A DNA stretch of 32,633 nt from Patescibacteria group bacterium. Lineage in GTDB: Bacteria; Patescibacteriota; Minisyncoccia; Phycocordibacterales; PALSA-1337. The DNA lies in the NCBI GenBank assembly GCA_030917665.1, contig JAUPUH010000064.1:1-32633 (forward strand), in the 5' to 3' direction. Of this stretch, positions 22,922 to 29,992 are shown piece after piece. A program made the position numbers and the translations under genes. Below the pieces are notes generated by a model. The model ran no database searches. It saw only the letters and a list, made by a program, of their open reading frames with translations, and was not told where the DNA came from. The first letter of the stretch is position 1, and each line of letters starts with the position of its first letter.

Positions 22922-24835
22922 CTAACAAATTAATTCCAATTCCTTTGCTTTCCTGCCTACCCGTTGGACAGCGACTTTAAAGTCGTCGTCTTCTCGGAAA
23001 CGCTTGGAAGCAAGGTTGTAAATGCTGGTAAACTCGTCCTTGTCGGTCTTGCTGATGATTTTCAGAAAGATCGACTTGGCGTCCGACCAGACAAGTTCGT
23101 TGTGGATAACCAAGCAGAGCATCCAATGTGCTTTCTTGATTTTAATGTGAAGTTCGTCGTCATCATTGGGGAAGTTTGGGACGTCAGCAGGGCTGATATC
23201 ACACTCCTCACAAACAAGTTCAACAACCTTCTGTTCTGCGGGATCAAGCTTTGCTGAAAGCGTAGGGAGTTTGGGGGGAGTGATTTTTGCTGGTAGCCCA
23301 AGTTCGACGGACTCTCCCGTCGCACTGAGCAGCAACTCATCTTCCCTCTTTTCACCCTTGATGACCTTTACAAGCTCATCAACAACCAACATAAACCTGT
23401 AATCCGCGGCGTATGCGGCGCGTGCTGTGCGAAGAATGCCGTGGAAGTCATAAATCGACTTCCTTCCAAGTGCCTTCAAGAAAATCTCTCCGGCAAAAGG
23501 ATGTTTGAGCTTTTCAGCAAAGATCAGTGCGAGCATCCGAGACGCTCGCAAAACCTTTGGCCCGAAGCCGCTCCCGTATGTCGAAGGCTTTGGTAAGTCT
23601 CCAGGCGTGAGGTCGTTGACCTTGCACACCAAGCCGATAATCCTCACCGTCTCTGGCTTTGCGAATTCGGTCTCACTGCTGACGAACGGTCTGCGTACGA
23701 CCGGTGGCCTAACAGCTTTCGGTGGAGCATACGAGAACACCCGTTCAATCGTATGACCCATGCCCAATTCCTTAATCTTCAGTCTTATCCGGTCTTTCCC
23801 TTTGAACTTACGGGCTTCATTCCAGACTTCGACTTGTTTTTCTTCTTGTATGCGAGCCAGTTCCCCAGCCTGCACGATGTAGAGCATGTCCTTGATCGGC
23901 GTAGGCGGAGCAAGCAGCTTCTGCAACTCGGGGTGAAGGTACTTGATACGTAGAATGCCATAGACATTCAACATGTCGAGTCCGCATGATTCAGCAAGGC
24001 TCTGAGCATTCGCCTTTTGTGCTATAAGCCACTGTGCAAACACGGCGCTCATTTTCATCGCACTGTAATCCAGAACCTCACCCTCTGCACAATACTTCCT
24101 CACGAAAGCAGCGAACAGTGGATTTGATTGTGCCCTTAACGCCAACTCATGTTTCATTGGTTCGTCAGGGTTTACCTCCACTGGCTCATGGAGTTCAACT
24201 GGACTTGAAGGAGCAGCCGGCAAAGATGGCGGTAGTTCTGGCTGCTTGAAGTATTCCCGAACGTATGCAGAATCAGGGAGGCCCGACAGAGACGATTTCT
24301 TCATGCTCGGAACCGACAGCGACGCTGGGGCCGACGGTTCGGCAAGATCAAGTCTTACCACCACCTCTTTTTCTGCCGGAGGTGGCGTGAGAAGTTCCTT
24401 GAGCTTTTGGGGATGAAGCACTTCGCATTCGAACTCCCAATCAGCAATCGTGTCGCCAATACCCATTATGCCAATCTTTTTGCCATCTCTCGACTGAATG
24501 AGCATCGTACGACCTGTTTCGATTTCTCGACACATGCCTTGAAATACTCGCATCAAGCGAAATGGTCCGCAGTTCTGTCCGTCCGGGACGCGGTGTTCAA
24601 GCAAAAATACAAAAGTACTGCTTGCAACATCACCGAGCTCGGGTGTAGACGCCTGAGTGTACTTGGGCGCGTTTGAGACCGCACCAATTTTGGCAAAGCC
24701 GAATTCTTGAAGGAACTCGACCGCTTTTGAATCCTTTTTGTCACTGCTAGCTTTCGCATCACATGTGACCCTCACACTGAGAATCCTCAAAACCTTTTGT
24801 GAGGCTCTTGAGGGTGCTCCATTTTTATTGTTCAT
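22922..24835 (-). CDS. Large protein with repeated DnaA domain IV-like modules
   Basis: 637 aa, the longest gene here, with no whole-protein family recognised. Residues 1-150 form an alpha/beta domain of unknown type. Residues 151-230 are a Pro/Ser/Glu-rich linker. Three helical modules follow: A (about 240-320, weakest), B (about 396-494: VRIIGLVCKVNDLTPGDL, KVLRASRMLALIFAEKL, IFLKALGRKSIYDFHGILRT) and C (about 533-633: KVVELVCEECDISPADV, KIKKAHWMLCLVIHNEL, IFLKIISKTDKDEFTSIYNL). B and C share order and spacing with each other, with the C terminus of the 15323-16546 protein, and with DnaA domain IV. No ATPase motif is seen. The likely role is multivalent DNA binding; this is inference. AAGG precedes the ATG. 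The gene diverges from 24988-25314. Confidence 0.75.
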   Translation of the reverse strand: MNNKNGAPSRASQKVLRILSVRVTCDAKASSDKKDSKAVEFLQEFGFAKIGAVSNAPKYTQASTPELGDVASSTFVFLLEHRVPDGQNCGPFRLMRVFQGMCREIETGRTMLIQSRDGKKIGIMGIGDTIADWEFECEVLHPQKLKELLTPPPAEKEVVVRLDLAEPSAPASLSVPSMKKSSLSGLPDSAYVREYFKQPELPPSLPAAPSSPVELHEPVEVNPDEPMKHELALRAQSNPLFAAFVRKYCAEGEVLDYSAMKMSAVFAQWLIAQKANAQSLAESCGLDMLNVYGILRIKYLHPELQKLLAPPTPIKDMLYIVQAGELARIQEEKQVEVWNEARKFKGKDRIRLKIKELGMGHTIERVFSYAPPKAVRPPVVRRPFVSSETEFAKPETVRIIGLVCKVNDLTPGDLPKPSTYGSGFGPKVLRASRMLALIFAEKLKHPFAGEIFLKALGRKSIYDFHGILRTARAAYAADYRFMLVVDELVKVIKGEKREDELLLSATGESVELGLPAKITPPKLPTLSAKLDPAEQKVVELVCEECDISPADVPNFPNDDDELHIKIKKAHWMLCLVIHNELVWSDAKSIFLKIISKTDKDEFTSIYNLASKRFREDDDFKVAVQRVGRKAKELELIC

Positions 24836-24881
24836 GAACTTACCTTTCTACCTCTCAAGAGGTGTTGGTTTGACTAGCAAA

Positions 24882-24910
24882 AAATTATCACAGTTTTGGT
24901 GGTCTGACAA
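24882..24910 (-). promoter_or_regulatory. Promoter of the 637-aa gene
   Basis: On the minus strand TTGTCA (24910-24905), 17 bases, TAATTT (24887-24882) with a TG one base upstream (extended -10). The leader is about 40-45 nt. Its -35 is 16 bases from the -35 of the divergent gene. Confidence 0.7.
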
Positions 24911-24926
24911 TGATTATGCCAATGTA

Positions 24927-24955
24927 TTGACATTTACTTTAATATGTTGTAATTT
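24927..24955 (+). promoter_or_regulatory. Promoter of the 108-aa gene
   Basis: TTGACA at 24927-24932, 17 bases, TAATTT at 24950-24955. The leader is about 26 nt and includes AGGAG before the ATG. Confidence 0.65.
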
Positions 24956-24987
24956 ATGGATAAACAACAGTTCACCAGGAGAAAAAT

Positions 24988-25314
24988 ATGACTCAAGGAC
25001 TAATTAGTATTGTGCAGGACGGTAAGGTCGTCATGAAAATCATCACAGGAGCAGATGGTCAGTGTGCCAGCAAAGTCGCAAAGGCGATCAAGAAGCTGGG
25101 GCACATTCCAGAACCAGAAGAAGCTTACGACCTTGCTCTGAGACATGGGTTCGGCCACGAGAGTTCACTTGTGGTAATGAACGGTAAGGAAACATTTCAC
25201 AAAACTGATACAGAAGGGTTCGAAAAGGGTTATCGTCAGACTTTTGACAACCCTGAATTCAATCCACGCTGGGATCACGGAACCGCTGATTACACTCAAA
25301 TCGTGCACTTGTGA
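24988..25314 (+). CDS. Hypothetical protein, 108 aa
   Basis: No family recognised with confidence. The start MTQGLISIVQDGKVVMKIIT looks like a beta hairpin, then GADGQCASKVAKAIKKLGHI and PEPEEAYDLALRHGFGHESS form helices, with a His/Asp-rich end (NPRWDHGTADYTQIVHL). The layout recalls small phage- or plasmid-type proteins starting with a strand-turn-strand and an xxDG element, but that resemblance is too weak to name. AGGAG at good spacing fixes the start. Promoter and terminator are its own. It is part of the high-G+C cassette set, divergent from the 637-aa gene. Confidence 0.75.
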   Translation: MTQGLISIVQDGKVVMKIITGADGQCASKVAKAIKKLGHIPEPEEAYDLALRHGFGHESSLVVMNGKETFHKTDTEGFEKGYRQTFDNPEFNPRWDHGTADYTQIVHL

Positions 25315-25343
25315 TTTCACCTGACACGACTCACCGCTCACTG

Positions 25344-25373
25344 AAGCCGCTGGCTTTAGTCGGCGGTTTTCAT
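25344..25373 (+). terminator. Probable intrinsic terminator
   Basis: AAGCCGC (25344-25350) pairs with GCGGTTT (25363-25369) with one wobble pair; a short TTTTCATTT tail follows. Weaker than the others because the tail is short. Confidence 0.6.
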
Positions 25374-25377
25374 TTAC

Positions 25378-25824
25378 CTAAAATTTCCTACTATCGTATG
25401 CCCAATGGAGCAATGCCTGGCGCTGACGAGGACGGCAATGTACATCCCCTGCCCTGCAATTATTCCGTATTTGCACAATATGTCTTCGCATCGCTTTCCA
25501 TCTTTTTATCTGTCGAGCATCTTCATCTGGAATTCTTCGGCCAAGGTAGTAACGACAATACCACTCAAACCAACCTCGTGGATCGTATTTCGATATCCAA
25601 CCTTTTGCTTTCCATACCGAGAGCGGTTGGCTCGCATTCACACCAAAGTAATTTAGATTCTTGTCGTGCTTTTCTGAATTTAATTTTGCATTTTCGAACC
25701 AGTCACGCGGATATTCTAAAGGCTTGTCAGACATGTAGTGTCCACCAAAGACTCCAAGCTCAAGCATTTCCTTCGGAGTGAGTTCGGGTTTGAATTCTGG
25801 ATCAAAGTTATCGGGGAATTTCAT
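25378..25824 (-). CDS. Conserved protein of unknown function, 148 aa
   Basis: A soluble protein rich in aromatic residues. Noticeable segments are ELTPKEMLELGVFGGHYM near the start, YPRDWFENAKL, LNYFGVNASQPLSVWKAKGW, DPRGWFEWYCRYYLGRRIPD and the end CRPRQRQALLHWAYD. I recall similar proteins in many environmental and CPR genomes but know no function. Cysteines near the end (NNCRAGDVHCRP) could bind metal. The ATG at 25824 is chosen because TATACT (25831-25836) ends six bases before it; the ATG at 25842 would lie upstream of that box. It ends close to the terminator of the convergent 108-aa gene and its promoter is divergent from the secreted-protein gene. Confidence 0.85.
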   Translation of the reverse strand: MKFPDNFDPEFKPELTPKEMLELGVFGGHYMSDKPLEYPRDWFENAKLNSEKHDKNLNYFGVNASQPLSVWKAKGWISKYDPRGWFEWYCRYYLGRRIPDEDARQIKRWKAMRRHIVQIRNNCRAGDVHCRPRQRQALLHWAYDSRKF

Positions 25825-25861
25825 ATAAATAGTATACCGCACATGTAGCCTGTGGATTATT

Positions 25862-25890
25862 TTGACTTTATCATAAAAAGATGTTACTCT
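25862..25890 (+). promoter_or_regulatory. Promoter of the secreted-protein gene
   Basis: TTGACT at 25862-25867, 17 bases, TACTCT at 25885-25890 with TG one base upstream (extended -10). The leader is about 58 nt. Confidence 0.7.
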
Positions 25891-25954
25891 CCTTGTCGGG
25901 TCCTATCTCACCACTGACGGTGTTAAGGGCATGTACACAAACGGAAATTGAAAA

Positions 25955-27070
25955 ATGAAAATGAAACTGACGGTAATGGTCGCCACACTCGTGGCGATTT
26001 CTAGTCTCGGCCTGCAAGCGCAGGAACTCACCAAGGAACAGTATTATGGACTCGAGCTCTTGGCTCAAGACGCTCGTGATGCCCTTGAGGAAAGTGAACG
26101 CAAGGCTGCTGAAGCTTACGCCAAACTCAGTCCGGAAGAACGGCTCGTACGGCAAATTCTCCTGGAAAAACAGAGGGAAGAGTACGAAAAAATCCGCGCG
26201 ATCATAACACCGCCAGAAATCACACCAGAGATGGTTGCGAAAGCGCAGCAGAACCGGCGTCTCAATAAAATCACAGTAACCCCAATCGTCGCGAAAATTG
26301 CTTCCATCTCAGAAGGCGGCGGGATTCAGGAGTTATCCTTCGGTGGATGCGGGGCTGATTCCAATCAGTTCTACAATGTCCCACTCTTCGATGCGGCAAC
26401 GCCTCCGCAGTGGCAAACTGAAAATGCACCAACCACCTACTACCCCTGGAGTTACTATGTCAACACGATTGACTTCACGGGAAGAAAGGCGATTCGCTCA
26501 GGTGCATTCTCAGCGAACTTCTCCAGTTCACCGCTCTACTACACCCTGACGAACAATTGGGATACGTACGGCGTACCTCTGAACCACCGTCTGACATTCA
26601 AATATACGTTTACGAAATCAGCTACGGCGGATGTCTTCAGGTTGCAAATCGGCTCGCTTCTCACGAACCTGCCGGTATCGTCAGGATGGACACAGGTGTC
26701 ATTCGTCATCCCACCATTCCCACGGACACAGACGAATGCTCAAGTGACCTTTACGGTCTTCAAGCAATCAACACAATCGTCCAGTCCGAGAGCAGACCTC
26801 TATGCGGTGCAATGGTGCACCGAAGTCCGCCCGGACAATAGGGCGATTAAGGCCCAAGCGGTCGGGAGTTCAGTGGCCGTCAGTTGGTCGCATGAGTCAT
26901 GTCCGACGAACTATTGGAGTCTCATGTACTCTCCGATCATGAACACAAACGAAGTGTTCTGGAGTACGAACATCGGCACGAGTCCCATCGTGTATTCGAA
27001 TACAACAGCGGTCGTGACCTTCCCTGCAACCGGCAGCGAACGTTACTATCGGCTCAAGCGAAACTTCTAA
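25955..27070 (+). CDS. Secreted protein of unknown function, 371 aa
   Basis: A signal peptide (residues 1-22, ending GLQAQ) predicts export. Residues about 25-110 are a charged helical segment (SERKAAEAYAKLSPEERLVR). Residues about 125-285 are a beta-rich domain with many aromatic and Ser/Thr residues, resembling carbohydrate-binding or jelly-roll modules in pattern (YPWSYYVNTIDFTGRKAIRS, LTFKYTFTKSATADVFRLQI). The C-terminal 80 residues (IKAQAVGSSVAVSWSHESCP through TGSERYYRLKRNF) look like an Ig/fibronectin-like domain of the kind that ends exported proteins in Verrucomicrobia-like bacteria. That comparison is from memory and suggests transfer. High G+C and its own promoter and terminator place it with the cassette genes. 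Likely a surface or extracellular binding protein. Confidence 0.8.
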   Translation: MKMKLTVMVATLVAISSLGLQAQELTKEQYYGLELLAQDARDALEESERKAAEAYAKLSPEERLVRQILLEKQREEYEKIRAIITPPEITPEMVAKAQQNRRLNKITVTPIVAKIASISEGGGIQELSFGGCGADSNQFYNVPLFDAATPPQWQTENAPTTYYPWSYYVNTIDFTGRKAIRSGAFSANFSSSPLYYTLTNNWDTYGVPLNHRLTFKYTFTKSATADVFRLQIGSLLTNLPVSSGWTQVSFVIPPFPRTQTNAQVTFTVFKQSTQSSSPRADLYAVQWCTEVRPDNRAIKAQAVGSSVAVSWSHESCPTNYWSLMYSPIMNTNEVFWSTNIGTSPIVYSNTTAVVTFPATGSERYYRLKRNF

Positions 27071-27089
27071 TCCGTTTCAGTTCTTTCAC

Positions 27090-27132
27090 CTCCCGCAGGC
27101 CACAAGCCCGCGGGAGTATTTTTATTTCTTTT
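27090..27132 (+). terminator. Intrinsic terminator
   Basis: CTCCCGC (27090-27096) pairs perfectly with GCGGGAG (27110-27116), then TATTTTTATTTCTTTT. It overlaps the end of the convergent ORF6N gene. Confidence 0.92.
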
Positions 27133-27649
27133 CTTGAAACCCCATCTTCCCTTTTGGCTTCGGTGGTGGTTCAAGCAGATGCTTTACGACTGCATGTACG
27201 CTTTTCAGAAGATCTCCATGCTCTTTTTGTTTCTTTTCAACTTCACCAATCCTGATTTCCAAATCTTTGTTTGATAGAACTAATTCTTTAACCTTTATAA
27301 ATACGCGAATAATCAGAATATTCATCTGCACTGCTATCTCACTTCTTAAGACTGATGAAAGCATTGCGACGCCATGTTCAGTGAATGCGTAGGGTAAATA
27401 TTTGATATTACGGTGTACGTGTGAACCGGTTCCAATTTGGAACCGGTTACTGTACTCCTCGACAGTTAGTTGAAACATAAAATCCACAGGAAACCTCTCT
27501 AGATTTCTCTTAACAGCTTTATTGAGATTTTTCGTCTCAACTCTATATAACTCCGCCAAATCAGAATCGAGCATAACTCTGTAGCCACGGATAACATAGA
27601 TCCTTTGTTTAATGATTTCTTCCGGATCAATTTTTATCTTTTCACTCAT
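27122..27649 (-). CDS. ORF6N domain protein
   Basis: 175 aa. The N-terminal ORF6N domain (about 12-100) is recognised by IYVIRGYRVMLDSDLAELYR, VETKNLNKAVKRNLERFPVD, FMFQLTVEEY and YLPYAFTEHGVAMLSSVLRS. The family is a putative DNA-binding domain common in phages, plasmids and CPR genomes. The C terminus is a coiled coil (LSNKDLEIRIGEVEKKQKEH) and a basic proline-rich tail. Cellular function is unknown; regulation or a mobile-element remnant are both possible. A 25-base palindrome lies within the coding region at 27424-27448, where this protein reads EYSNRFQIGTGSH. A TATTAT box lies nine bases before the ATG. Confidence 0.9.
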   Translation of the reverse strand: MSEKIKIDPEEIIKQRIYVIRGYRVMLDSDLAELYRVETKNLNKAVKRNLERFPVDFMFQLTVEEYSNRFQIGTGSHVHRNIKYLPYAFTEHGVAMLSSVLRSEIAVQMNILIIRVFIKVKELVLSNKDLEIRIGEVEKKQKEHGDLLKSVHAVVKHLLEPPPKPKGKMGFQEKK

Positions 27650-27745
27650 GATGTTTCAATAATAAAATCGGCTCGCTTATCAAGCAACTGAAAAATTCAT
27701 TAAAATTTTAAACTTCTGTGGAAAAGTGGCGGCAAATTTACCAAA

Positions 27746-28996
27746 TTAAAGAAACAACAAATCCCTATCCAAATCTTCCATTTCGGTGCCGAGGCCTTTG
27801 CTTTTAAGCGCATCGTGAGTCGAAGCGAGATAGACCATGCGCTTGCCGTGCTTTTCTTCGAGCTTGTCGATTTGCTTGTGGACTGCTTCGAATTTATGCG
27901 CCCTGTCGGTACCTCCGAAGAGATCATTCTGTGCTGCACCTTCGGGCACCAAGCCGAGCAAGCTCACGCCGGTAGTGCGATAGAGGACGCCTTTCATATG
28001 CATGCCTTTGAAATGTTCGCGGACAAGCGCCATGAGAGGCTCTGGCGTATTGGTCGGCGAGATTAAATTGAAAGAACGATTGATATACTGAAAATCCCTC
28101 GTCTTAAGAAAAATGGAAACTGCTTTCGGTACGAGTTTGAAATGCCGAGCCTTGGCACAAGCCTCTTCCATATTCTTTGAAAATTGAGAAAGGAGAAATA
28201 CCTCATCGTTCGTTGCTGGATGGAATGACCGCGTACGCTGCATGGACGAATACTCTGTCTTCGAATGCGGATCGAGCTCCATGACGGACACGCCCCTCAA
28301 TTCCTGCCAGATCGCCTCATGAGGCTTTGAGAGATGCTCCCTCACCCACGAAACATCTTTCATGACGAAATCCTGCGCTGTCTTTATCCCCTTCTTCATC
28401 ATCGCCACTGACGTCTGCGCACCGATGCCCCAGATCTTTCCGATCGGCGTTTCTGAAAGATATTTCCCTATCTCATCCTGCCCGATGACCGTCAGTCCAT
28501 CCGGCTTCTGATGCTTCGATGCGACTTTCGCCAAGACCTTCGTCGGCGCCAATCCTACCGACACCGTCAGCCCGAGCTCCTCGGTAATTTCCTTCTTGAT
28601 CCGTTCCGCCATCTGCCGATAGGTCATCTTGAGCGGAGGCTCGAGACCAGTGAGATCAGCGAAGCATTCGTCGATGCTGTATTCCTCCACGTCATCGGCA
28701 TACCTGCGCACAATGTCGAACATCTTTGATGAATAGTCGGCGTAGGATTTGTAGTCTCCGGGAAGGATGATGACCTTGGGGTAGAGTTTCTTGAGCCTGA
28801 AGACGGGCATGCCTCGACTGATACCAAGAGCCTTGGCTTCGTATGACAATGCTGTGACGATTCCCTTCTCCTGACCAGTGACGACAGGCAGGCCCTTGAG
28901 CTTGGGGTTCTTGGCAACTTCAACACCGACGAAGAAAGCGTCACCGTCCATGTGGAGGATCATTTTAGATTGAGAGCGGTTTAGAAAGACGGCCAT
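27746..28996 (-). CDS. dinB: DNA polymerase IV, Y family
   Basis: 416-aa translesion DNA polymerase. Catalytic carboxylates are in HMDGDAFF (Asp17) and YSIDECFADL (Asp109, Glu110); the steric-gate aromatic is in the DAFF segment. Fingers and thumb follow (VGLAPTKVLAKVASKHQKPD, IGKIWGIGAQTSVAMMKKGI), then the little-finger domain and a clamp-binding motif QNDLFGG near residue 360. The length is slightly above the usual 350 because of a C-terminal extension of about 50 residues ending DRDLLFL. A TATAAT box lies seven bases before the ATG, and a GAAC-N4-GTTC operator fills its spacer, so LexA-type SOS control is expected. No lexA gene is present in the window. Confidence 0.95.
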   Translation of the reverse strand: MAVFLNRSQSKMILHMDGDAFFVGVEVAKNPKLKGLPVVTGQEKGIVTALSYEAKALGISRGMPVFRLKKLYPKVIILPGDYKSYADYSSKMFDIVRRYADDVEEYSIDECFADLTGLEPPLKMTYRQMAERIKKEITEELGLTVSVGLAPTKVLAKVASKHQKPDGLTVIGQDEIGKYLSETPIGKIWGIGAQTSVAMMKKGIKTAQDFVMKDVSWVREHLSKPHEAIWQELRGVSVMELDPHSKTEYSSMQRTRSFHPATNDEVFLLSQFSKNMEEACAKARHFKLVPKAVSIFLKTRDFQYINRSFNLISPTNTPEPLMALVREHFKGMHMKGVLYRTTGVSLLGLVPEGAAQNDLFGGTDRAHKFEAVHKQIDKLEEKHGKRMVYLASTHDALKSKGLGTEMEDLDRDLLFL

Positions 28997-29003
28997 GCCC
29001 TAT

Positions 29004-29033
29004 ATTATAGGTGAACGGATGTTCACTAGGCAA
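29004..29033 (-). promoter_or_regulatory. dinB promoter (near-leaderless)
   Basis: On the minus strand TTGCCT (29033-29028), 18 bases, consensus TATAAT (29009-29004), then seven bases to the ATG. The operator at 29011-29026 occupies the spacer. Confidence 0.75.
29011..29026. promoter_or_regulatory. LexA-type operator (SOS box) of dinB
   Basis: A perfect inverted repeat GTGAAC-GGAT-GTTCAC containing GAAC-N4-GTTC, the core of the Gram-positive-type LexA (DinR) box. It sits between the -35 and -10 of dinB, an ideal place for repression. It is also about 50 bases upstream of the -10 of the divergent membrane-protein gene. The assignment to LexA is by similarity of site and target gene. Confidence 0.8.
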
Positions 29034-29051
29034 GGGATAATCAAATTTCTC

Positions 29052-29079
29052 TTGCTTTTATGTTTCATGGGTGTATTAT
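29052..29079 (+). promoter_or_regulatory. Promoter of the 141-aa membrane protein
   Basis: TTGCTT at 29052-29057, 16 bases, TATTAT at 29074-29079, then six bases to the ATG at 29086: leaderless. Confidence 0.65.
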
Positions 29080-29085
29080 CCTGGC

Positions 29086-29511
29086 ATGAGCTTAGATCTC
29101 AAAGACATCAAAATTGTTGAAAGTGAAAGTTTTATTTTCACCCTTTTCAATTTTCTCTTTTTAATACTGCCTGGAGTTGCAATTATTTATATATTTAATA
29201 ATGAACTCTTTATAAATGCTGATTGGATAAAAATTATCCTCATATCAGGAGCTGTAACAGCTCCCTTGGTGCTTGTAAATACTTTTATATTAGTCACAAT
29301 ATTTATGTGTAATAAAAAAAGTACTGAGAGCAGTCTATTCATTTCATTTTCTTTGAGTGTTCTCTTAAGTGGTCTAATTCTATACACAAATATTGCCCTT
29401 CATTATATTTTTGAAAAAACATTTAGGAGTGGGGTTTACTTTACATTTGCTATAGAATTTATACTTATAGTAATAATGGGAATTCGTCTCAAAGGTATGC
29501 GAAAAAAATAA
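29086..29511 (+). CDS. Integral membrane protein, 141 aa
   Basis: Four hydrophobic helices at about residues 16-37 (FIFTLFNFLFLILPGVAIIY), 46-70 (IILISGAVTAPLVLVNTFIL), 82-104 (LFISFSLSVLLSGLILYTNI) and 115-134 (YFTFAIEFILIVIMGIRL), with a basic C terminus (KGMRKK). No family recognised. The ATG at 29086 is set by the -10 box six bases upstream; an in-frame GTG at 29071 lies within the promoter. It diverges from dinB, and the LexA-type operator between them could influence both. It starts the AT-rich right-hand block of the window. Confidence 0.75.
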   Translation: MSLDLKDIKIVESESFIFTLFNFLFLILPGVAIIYIFNNELFINADWIKIILISGAVTAPLVLVNTFILVTIFMCNKKSTESSLFISFSLSVLLSGLILYTNIALHYIFEKTFRSGVYFTFAIEFILIVIMGIRLKGMRKK

Positions 29512-29683
29512 AGTTACTCGACGAATGCTGTACAGTTTTTTAAATGTTTTTCTTTTTCGATTTTTTTTGATATACTTAAGCAATAATTTAATAGTCTCTA
29601 GGATGTCACTAATTTCAATTTCTCCTTTTTCAAAATTACTTCTTACAACACAAATTTTGCTTGTTGTAATCTTTTCTTTTAAC

Positions 29684-29730
29684 ATCGTATCAGATAGAAT
29701 GTTCTCAAAGAACATTCTATCTGATACGAT
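29684..29730. repeat. Perfect 22-bp inverted repeat
   Basis: Arms at 29684-29705 and 29709-29730 are perfectly complementary with a three-base spacer CAA. No T-tract follows on either side, so it is not a standard terminator. On the minus strand the hairpin would end at the first two bases of an ATG (29685-29683). Confidence 0.9.
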
Positions 29731-29759
29731 TCGCAGGTAAAATAAAGTTATACTAGATT

Positions 29760-29796
29760 AACAAAAAAGTATCCGTTTATCAGATACTTTTTTGTT
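29760..29796. terminator. Bidirectional intrinsic terminator
   Basis: ACAAAAAAGTATC (29761-29773) pairs with GATACTTTTTTGT (29783-29795) around a nine-base loop. It ends the zeta-toxin operon on the minus strand and any plus-strand transcript. Confidence 0.88.
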
Positions 29797-29807
29797 TTAA
29801 ATATTTT

Positions 29808-29990
29808 TTATTTAGGAAACTTTACCCCCCTCATAACTTCCCTCTGCTCCTCACTGGCTTTCTTTGCCACATCCAAAAATACCTTCTTTTTTTCTCCAGA
29901 AGATGCAGTACGAAAAAACTTAGAAAACTCACTCGAGTTATCTTTGCTTTCTGAATTACGAGTCATTTTTGATATGATTTCCCTGAACAT
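29808..29990 (-). CDS. Small protein paired with zeta toxin, possible antitoxin
   Basis: 60 aa, soluble and highly charged. The core EFSKFFRTASSGEKKKVFLD followed by VAKKASEEQREVMRG is predicted to be two helices. The gene starts two bases after the stop of the zeta-toxin gene, so the two are co-expressed, and a terminator follows. Position suggests a cognate antitoxin or accessory protein. Known epsilon antitoxins are about 90 aa and precede their toxin, so this would be a different type or order. I recall similar short proteins next to zeta-like genes but cannot name a family. Confidence 0.7.
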   Translation of the reverse strand: MFREIISKMTRNSESKDNSSEFSKFFRTASSGEKKKVFLDVAKKASEEQREVMRGVKFPK

Positions 29991-29992
29991 AG

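Larger units (their letters stand above)
29512..29807. other. Intergenic region with inverted repeat and terminator
   Basis: About 300 bases with no gene I can support. It holds a 22-bp perfect inverted repeat and a bidirectional terminator, listed separately. A minus-strand frame from 29685 (MLKEKITTSKICVV...) begins exactly at the edge of the inverted repeat and runs into the antisense of the membrane protein gene; it reads plausibly for about 60 residues and may be a remnant of a gene. Confidence 0.5.

Noticed and set aside
25311..25781. 156-aa plus-strand frame
   Set aside because: Antisense to the conserved 148-aa gene, which has a good promoter and conserved-looking protein.
29380..29715. 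111-aa minus-strand frame
   Set aside because: Its second half is antisense to the membrane protein gene and its start lies in the inverted repeat; only a remnant is possible.
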